Of a DNA stretch of 45,246 bases, positions 40,614-45,246 are shown in pieces. The notes under the pieces were generated by a model that saw only the letters and a list, made by a program, of their open reading frames with translations, was not told where the DNA came from and searched no databases. Source of the DNA: an uncultured Clostridia bacterium (lineage in GTDB: Bacteria; Bacillota; Clostridia; Christensenellales; UBA1242); contig CANRGF010000002.1 of NCBI GenBank assembly GCA_947630075.1, forward strand, positions 1 through 45,246. Direction: 5' to 3'. Numbering within the stretch: the stretch's first letter is position 1; each line of letters begins with the position of its first letter. The position numbers and the translations under genes are program-made.

Positions 40614-41029
40614 TTCTTTCTCCTCATTTCTGGCGTAAGGCGCAAATCTTTAAGAATTTTTTCTAAATGTTTGTTGCAATCTTGCAATGTTTTGTAGTGT
40701 TCATTTTCTTTAACCATAACTTTTGGAGTCTTCCCGTCTGAACAAATCCCTGTTACAATGCGAATATATCTATCTGGCTTTTTGTTATATTCTTTCCATG
40801 CCCTATCCCTCATAATTTTAATTTGACAATATTGCCATATAAGTTCGGCATCGGTTGAAGATAATCTATATTTTATGCTTCGTTTTAATGTTGCAACAAT
40901 TTCGGCATATGCCGCCTTTTCTTCATCCGACAAAAATTCTGGGATTTGCAAAACTTCATCATTTATTCTCGCAGTTTCTTGCATTGCCTTTTTGTTTTGT
41001 TCTATCATTTGCTTTTCTAGTAAGTCCAT
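40610..41029 (-). CDS. Phage terminase small subunit, P27-like
   Basis: 139 residues. PEFLSDEEKAAYAEIVATLK, an intermediate LIWQYCQIKIM helix, NEHYKTLQDCNKHLEKILKDLRLTPEMRRKK end: the layout of P27-type terminase small subunits (DNA recognition for packaging). Start has GGAGGG. No large terminase subunit, portal or capsid gene follows, which is the pattern seen in phage satellites and remnants. Confidence 0.65.
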   Translation of the reverse strand: MDLLEKQMIEQNKKAMQETARINDEVLQIPEFLSDEEKAAYAEIVATLKRSIKYRLSSTDAELIWQYCQIKIMRDRAWKEYNKKPDRYIRIVTGICSDGKTPKVMVKENEHYKTLQDCNKHLEKILKDLRLTPEMRRKK

Positions 41030-41045
41030 TTACCCTCCAAATAGC

Positions 41046-41078
41046 AAAAAGGTTCTTCGCCTAGCGAAAAACCTTTTT
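41046..41078. terminator. Hairpin before the terminase operon
   Basis: AAAAAGGTT (41046-41054) pairs with AACCTTTTT (41070-41078), with a second inner stem TTCGC/GCGAA. A T run follows on the plus strand. It stops readthrough between the island end and the terminase operon or acts as an attenuator in its leader. Confidence 0.6.
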
Positions 41079-41153
41079 CTTTCAAAAATATAATAACATA
41101 CAAATTTTTGAATGCTGGTTAATCATGTCAAAAATCAATAAAATTTTTTAAAT

Positions 41154-41164
41154 TTTCTAACGAA
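41154..41164 (+). repeat. Right-end copy of the integrase arm-site motif
   Basis: TTTCTAACGAA, identical to two of the three left-end repeats at 28271-28303 and in the same orientation, about 180 bases inside the right junction. Confidence 0.6.
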
Positions 41165-41336
41165 ATTTGCAAAAACTTTTTAGAATTCGCCAAAACACAT
41201 AAAAACACAAATTAAAACGAATAAATATTTTTAGGCACGCAAGTTGCCTAAGTTTACCTATTTTATAGGGGTTTTGTGCGGTAGAAAAAGGCAATAAAAG
41301 GCACAAGGAAAAACAAGGTAAAATTCTTTGTAAAAA

Positions 41337-41392
41337 ACTCAAAATCTTGCGATGGCAACATCATGTCGGTTCGACCCCGACCACCGGCACCA
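41337..41392 (+). pseudogene. tRNA-Leu(CAA) 3' half, right end of the island (attR)
   Basis: Starts with the 10-base core ACTCAAAATC (41337-41346), then the anticodon 3' stem, variable arm, T arm TCGGTTCGACCCCGA, acceptor CACCGGC and ACCA. No 5' half is present to its left. It pairs exactly with the 5' half at 27957. Confidence 0.9.
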
Positions 41393-41610
41393 AGCCGCAA
41401 ATGGTTTGTGCGTGAACTTGTATCCATTTGTGTGCAAAGATGGCGTAACTCACATTCACGCATGGGCGATTTTTAAAGTGGGCAACTCCCACCGCTATAC
41501 CAAATTTAATCTTCTTTAAAGCAATCTTCGCTTTTCCGAAGTGTATAATAAAAATATTAACAAAAAAACAACCTCTATCTTTTAAGGGGTTGTTTGTTTT
41601 TTATCAAAAT
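41393..41610. other. Non-coding stretch right of the island junction
   Basis: No gene. Contains TTTTAAGGGGTTGTTTGTTTTTT (41580-41602), similar to the left tRNA-Leu terminator, and a small hairpin GTGGGCAACTCCCAC (41479-41493). Confidence 0.4.
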
Positions 41611-41669
41611 TATTTTTTCTAACGGACTCCGTTAGAAAGCCCAATTTTTGCCCAAATTTATATCTTTTT
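41611..41669. repeat. 59-base direct repeat, right copy
   Basis: Identical to 28170-28228. It lies 218 bases outside the right tRNA half and overlaps the last codons and stop of the ABC-F gene (KKI end). Confidence 0.9.
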
Positions 41670-43298
41670 TGCCTTTTCTTTTTTGTAATAATCATAATTG
41701 CCAAGATAAACTGTGATTTTTCCATCTTTAAACTCAATCGTCTTTTCCGCAAATTTATTAATAAAGTAACGGTCGTGCGAAACAAACAAAACCGTCCCAT
41801 TAAAATCATCGATTGCTTTTTCCAAAACTTCTTTTGTTTGGATATCTATATGATTTGTGGGCTCATCGAAAACCAAGCAGTTGACATTTTGCTGCAACAA
41901 ACTTGCCAACCTCAATCTAATTCGCTCACCGCCAGAAAGATTTTTTACGATTTTGTTCACATCTTCTTTATAAAACTGAAAAGCCGCTAAAATTTGGCGT
42001 GCTTTTTGCTCGTCAACACCCGCTTCCAACTTAAAGCAATCCAATAATTTTTGATTGTCGTTTTCAAAATTTATAATTTGAGGCAAATATCCAATTTTTA
42101 TGCTAGGGCCAACAAAAACTTCTCCACTATGAGGCAAATCTTGCACGCCCATCACGGTCTTTATAAAAGTGGATTTTCCGCTGCCATTATTGCCAATAAG
42201 TGCCACCCGCTCGCCAGATGTGATTATTAAATTTATTCCGTTTAATATTTTTCGACCATTGCCATCTTCAACAACCAAATTTCTTGTTTCAAATACGCGT
42301 TTTGATGATTTTTTATTCTCAGAAAAGCCAATTTTTAATTTTTTTGCCTCTTGTGGCCTTTCCACTTTCCTCGATAAAATTCTATTTAGTTGCGTTTGAA
42401 GTGAATGTGCACGATTGCATAATGTTGAACTATTGGTTGCCATGCCCCTTTCTGAAAAATATTTTATTTGTTCTTGCAGGCGTTTAATTATAAGTAGTTG
42501 GTCTTGATAGGCTGCCATTTGTTTTTCAAATTCTTTTTCTCGCTCGACTAAATAGCCTGAATAATTTGTGTTGTAAACCTTTGGTTCGATGCCGGACAAA
42601 TCTAAAATTTTATTAGACATTCTATCTAGAAAATAGCGGTCATGCGACACGATAACGCTTGCACCTTTAAAACTTTTAATGTAATTTTCCAGCCATTCAA
42701 TTCTTTCAATATCCAAATGGTTTGTTGGCTCATCTAGCAAAATTAAATCTGGCTTTTGGAGCAATGCTTTTGCAAGTTGCACAAGCGTTTTTTCTCCACC
42801 GCTTAGAGTGGAGTAAGTTTGATGTTTCATCGCATCATCTATGTTTAGGCCAGAGCAAACTGTGTCAATTGCCACATTCACATCATATCCACCCAAAGAT
42901 GAAAATTCTTCCACCGCTTTGCAATATTTTTCTATGGTTTTTTCGTGCTCTAAATGAGATGATGGATTTGCTATGATTTGTTCGTAATTTTTTAAGGTTT
43001 TTGCTAGTTCATTGATTTTTATAAAAGCGTCTTTCAAAACATCTATCACTTGCCTATCGTCCACTTTGTCTGAAGCCGTTTGGTCCAGATAAGCGACACT
43101 TGCACCCTTCTTTATGCTGACCGAACCGGAATCCGCTCTCTCTAGCCCAGCAATCAACTTTAACAATGTTGATTTGCCACATCCGTTAGGGCCAACGATT
43201 GAAATTGACTCTCCTTCATTAAGCGAAAAAGAGACATCTTCAAAAAGTTGCCCATATCCAAAATTTTTAGATAGTTTATTTACATCTAAAATTATCAT
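41658..43298 (-). CDS. ABC-F family ATPase
   Basis: 546 residues, two ABC domains: Walker A GPNGCGKST (about 36) and GNNGSGKST (about 364), signatures LSGGEKTLVQLAKALL and LSGGERIRLRLASLL, Walker B LILLDEPTNHLD and CLVFDEPTNHID, joined by a charged linker. No membrane segment, so a ribosome-associated ABC-F (translation factor or antibiotic resistance type). Consensus promoter TTGACA-17-TATAAT with only 8 bases before the ATG, hence a nearly leaderless mRNA. The last codons lie in the 59-base repeat. Confidence 0.9.
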   Translation of the reverse strand: MIILDVNKLSKNFGYGQLFEDVSFSLNEGESISIVGPNGCGKSTLLKLIAGLERADSGSVSIKKGASVAYLDQTASDKVDDRQVIDVLKDAFIKINELAKTLKNYEQIIANPSSHLEHEKTIEKYCKAVEEFSSLGGYDVNVAIDTVCSGLNIDDAMKHQTYSTLSGGEKTLVQLAKALLQKPDLILLDEPTNHLDIERIEWLENYIKSFKGASVIVSHDRYFLDRMSNKILDLSGIEPKVYNTNYSGYLVEREKEFEKQMAAYQDQLLIIKRLQEQIKYFSERGMATNSSTLCNRAHSLQTQLNRILSRKVERPQEAKKLKIGFSENKKSSKRVFETRNLVVEDGNGRKILNGINLIITSGERVALIGNNGSGKSTFIKTVMGVQDLPHSGEVFVGPSIKIGYLPQIINFENDNQKLLDCFKLEAGVDEQKARQILAAFQFYKEDVNKIVKNLSGGERIRLRLASLLQQNVNCLVFDEPTNHIDIQTKEVLEKAIDDFNGTVLFVSHDRYFINKFAEKTIEFKDGKITVYLGNYDYYKKEKAKKI

Positions 43299-43306
43299 AT
43301 ACAGAT

Positions 43307-43335
43307 ATTATATTTTGTTTAAGCAAAATTGTCAA
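43307..43335 (-). promoter_or_regulatory. ABC-F gene promoter
   Basis: Minus strand TTGACA (43335-43330), 17-base spacer, TATAAT (43312-43307), eight bases before ATG 43298. Confidence 0.8.
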
Positions 43336-43356
43336 TGTTTTAATTTGTTGTGTCGC

Positions 43357-43387
43357 CAAGCAAAAAAACAAGGTCGAACCTTGTTTT
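43357..43387 (-). terminator. Terminator of the Pr6Pr-like gene
   Basis: AAAACAAGGT pairs with ACCTTGTTTT (43365-43387, three-base loop), with further T on the minus strand. Confidence 0.7.
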
Positions 43388-43428
43388 AATCAACATAGTT
43401 TTATAATGAAATTAGACTTGAAGCATAT

Positions 43429-44091
43429 TTATTTTGCTTTTCTTTTATCTTTGATGGTCTTTATATGGTCTAACAAATAAATTAAATAGCCCAACACAAC
43501 AAAAGCCGCAATTAAAATTGCAAGCCATTTAAGCAGCCCACCCCAACCAAGTGTATCCAAGTTTAAAAAGAAATATGGATAGACTAGGTTTGTGGCGTGA
43601 TTAACAATCGCACCGCGAATTAAAATGAATGCGACATAAACAAGTGGCATAATTAAAGATATAAGCGGATAAAACCACCTTGTTTTGCCATGTTCATAGA
43701 AAAGCACCCAATCTAAGACAAACATAATAGGCAAAGTTACATGCAAAATTAAATTATTTATTGATGTGAAATATTCCACAATGCCATATTCCTTTGCAAG
43801 CAAAATGTTATAGACAAAGAAGGTTACCATTATCATAATCATACACGCAAATTTAAAAGCGGGAGCAAAGGCAACGGGTCCATCTTCTTTTTTATTTGCC
43901 TTTCGCATTGTGAAGAAAAGCGAAGCAAACATAAACCCAATGCAAATATAATTGCTTAGATTTGTGTAATACACATAAAAATCCGCATTGAATTTGGCAG
44001 TAAACTGCCCTAAACTTGCCATAATTCCAACCACACCTAACGTGCAGAAAATTGTTTGAAATAAAATTTGAATGTTCCTATTTTTTATCAT
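43429..44091 (-). CDS. Pr6Pr-type six-helix membrane protein
   Basis: 220 residues with six hydrophobic helices. YVYYTNLSNYICIGFMF and SINNLILHVTLPIMFVLDWVLF resemble the Pr6Pr/FAR-17a/AIG1-like family of small membrane proteins. The start overlaps the end of degV by 14 bases with AGGAGAG inside it, so it is translated with degV. Function of the family is largely unknown; some eukaryotic members hydrolyse fatty acid esters. Confidence 0.7.
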   Translation of the reverse strand: MIKNRNIQILFQTIFCTLGVVGIMASLGQFTAKFNADFYVYYTNLSNYICIGFMFASLFFTMRKANKKEDGPVAFAPAFKFACMIMIMVTFFVYNILLAKEYGIVEYFTSINNLILHVTLPIMFVLDWVLFYEHGKTRWFYPLISLIMPLVYVAFILIRGAIVNHATNLVYPYFFLNLDTLGWGGLLKWLAILIAAFVVLGYLIYLLDHIKTIKDKRKAK

Positions 44092-44965
44092 TTGCGCTCT
44101 CCTGATTTAAGGCATAAAAAGCCACGCCCACCGCGTTAGGCCCAACATGCGTGCCTATTGCGCTGCCTATCATATATGAAGGGATTGATTTCATATCTTT
44201 AACATGGCCTTTATATAACTGTTCGCTATCCGCTAAATACTTTTGCAAATATTCATCTGAAAGTCCAGAATAAACTAGCCCGTAAGGCATAGAAAAGTCA
44301 ATTCCACCACATTTCTCCACAAGTTGATTTAACAAATTGTTGCTTTTCTTTGAGCCAATAGCCTTGCCAACCAATTTAATTTCGCCTTTTATGACTGAAA
44401 TGACGGGTTTAATTGAGAGCAAATTGCCAGCAAATGCTGTAAATGCTGAAATTCTTCCACCTTTACGCAAATATTTAAGTGTGTCTAGCACTGCCATAAG
44501 TTGAATTTTATCTTTTTTATTGTTTAACTCATCATAAATCTCAGTGATGCTAAGTTTGTTTTCTTTAACCAGCCTAATGGCATATTGCACTAAAATGCGC
44601 TCGCCAATGCAAACATTTAAACTATCTAGCACAAAAACTTTGCCCTTAAATTTTTTTGCTGCCTGGACGGCACTATTATATGTGCCAGAAAGTTTTGATG
44701 AAATTGTGATGACAAGAAGTTGACTTCCATCTTTTGTGAGTTCTTCAAATTTTTCATTAAATTGAAATTCGTTTATTTGAGATGTTTTTGGAAATTCGTT
44801 ATTTTCAATCAATTTTTCAAAAAATTCTTTATGGGATAGATTTACGCCATCTAAAAATTCCTCTTGCCCAAATTGCACTTTCATTGGCACGAAATCTATT
44901 CCTAAATTTTTTGCCTCCTCTATATCAATGTCCGAAGCAGAATCTGTTAAAATTTTTATCACCAT
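44078..44965 (-). CDS. DegV-family fatty-acid-binding protein
   Basis: 295 residues. ILTDSASDI at the N-terminus, SLNVCIGERILVQYA, DTLKYLRKGGRIS and IGTHVGPNAVGVAF are DegV family motifs. In Bacillota DegV (FakB) binds fatty acids and presents them to the kinase FakA for phosphorylation and use in lipid synthesis. AGGAGG upstream. Follows the activase-like gene by 8 bases. FakA not in window. Confidence 0.93.
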   Translation of the reverse strand: MVIKILTDSASDIDIEEAKNLGIDFVPMKVQFGQEEFLDGVNLSHKEFFEKLIENNEFPKTSQINEFQFNEKFEELTKDGSQLLVITISSKLSGTYNSAVQAAKKFKGKVFVLDSLNVCIGERILVQYAIRLVKENKLSITEIYDELNNKKDKIQLMAVLDTLKYLRKGGRISAFTAFAGNLLSIKPVISVIKGEIKLVGKAIGSKKSNNLLNQLVEKCGGIDFSMPYGLVYSGLSDEYLQKYLADSEQLYKGHVKDMKSIPSYMIGSAIGTHVGPNAVGVAFYALNQESANDKK

Positions 44966-44973
44966 TCCTCCTT

Positions 44974-45246
44974 TTAGTGCGGGATTTTCACCGCGCCATT
45001 CTCACACTTATTGCCCCAACTATCTATAAGTTTATTGTCTTTAAACACGCAAATAATTTCGCAATGATTTGCACATTTTGGGCATTCAAATCCTGTTGTT
45101 CTAAATTCAATGTCTGCCACATCAAAACTAAATGGCTTTTCAATCTTAGATTTCCTTGCCAAAACAGCCACACCAAATGCGCCCATCAAATGCCCATTTT
45201 TATCCACAATGACGGGGCTATTAACCGCCTCTTCAAAAAACTTTTT
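44974..45246 (-). CDS. Acyl-CoA dehydratase activase (BadF/HgdC-like), C-terminal end
   Basis: Frame open to the right edge; 90 residues seen. VNSPVIVDKNGHLMGAFGVAVLA followed by FECPKCANHCEI and WGNKCENGA resembles the C-terminal regions of CoA-substrate-specific enzyme activase proteins (BcrAD/BadFG, DUF2229), which are ASKHA ATPases that feed electrons to radical dehydratases. Only the tail is visible, so which subfamily is unknown. Confidence 0.75.
   Translation of the reverse strand, partial: KKFFEEAVNSPVIVDKNGHLMGAFGVAVLARKSKIEKPFSFDVADIEFRTTGFECPKCANHCEIICVFKDNKLIDSWGNKCENGAVKIPH

Noticed and set aside
28058..41346. The complete tRNA-Leu at 28028 as the left attachment site
   Set aside because: Excision between its core and the right core would leave mismatched acceptor and anticodon stems, while the 27957 half restores perfect pairing.

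Overview
The window looks like a chromosomal segment of an uncultured, low-GC member of the Bacillota, probably Clostridia-like. The evidence is the rplU-prp-rpmA operon encoding an N-terminally extended L27, a large SRP RNA of the Bacillus type, a SpoIVFB-like M50 protease next to min genes, Gram-positive ribosome binding sites, and sigma-A promoters. No finer placement can be supported. Most genes lie on the minus strand. Two integrated elements interrupt the housekeeping DNA.

Region A (1 to about 9.78 kb) is a mobile element that I read as a filamentous-phage-like (inovirus-like) prophage cut by the left window edge. In transcription order it has a LexA-type repressor, a zinc-ribbon protein, an ArpU/sigma-like regulator, a structured non-coding region, two small cytoplasmic proteins, two very small one-helix membrane proteins followed by a hairpin terminator, three membrane-anchored proteins (one large, with a coiled coil and InlB-like repeats), and the start of a Zot/pI-like Walker-A ATPase. 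A large serine recombinase faces the opposite way and ends next to a tRNA-Ser(UGA). The gene order resembles the coat, terminator, minor coat, pI order of filamentous phages.

Region B (9.8 to 27.8 kb) is the host backbone: a family-6 uracil/hypoxanthine DNA glycosylase, a permuted papain-like hydrolase, GAPDH, a membrane XRE regulator, rpmA-prp-rplU with leader and promoter, a SpoIVFB-like protease, minE-minD, an MreB-like and a Ppx/GppA-like protein (both with eroded nucleotide loops), RluA, an rRNA methyltransferase, a CBS protein, SRP RNA, an MFS transporter, DNA polymerase I and an HD hydrolase. The order mreB..minD..spoIVFB-rplU-prp-rpmA matches the Bacillus cluster, but mreC, mreD, minC and spoIVFA are absent. 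A cloverleaf-capable GC-rich palindrome sits beside rpmA.

Region C (about 27.99 to 41.35 kb) is a genomic island of about 13.3 kb that splits a tRNA-Leu(CAA) in its anticodon arm. The 5' half is at 27957, the perfectly complementary 3' half ends at 41392, and the island carries a complete replacement tRNA-Leu. It encodes a tyrosine integrase (frameshifted), an excisionase, a ribbon-helix-helix-like protein beside a structured oriT-like region, a giant cell-surface subtilase/BspA/InlB-repeat protein (split by a frameshift), an SPL-family radical SAM protein, a candidate toxin-immunity cluster, a ParB-DUF4417 protein and a terminase small subunit. It is either a phage-satellite-like island or a collapsed prophage.

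Region D (41.4 to 45.2 kb) returns to host genes: an ABC-F ATPase, a membrane protein, a DegV protein and the end of an acyl-CoA dehydratase activase. Several genes have a -10 box exactly six bases before the ATG and no Shine-Dalgarno sequence, which suggests leaderless mRNAs are common in this organism.
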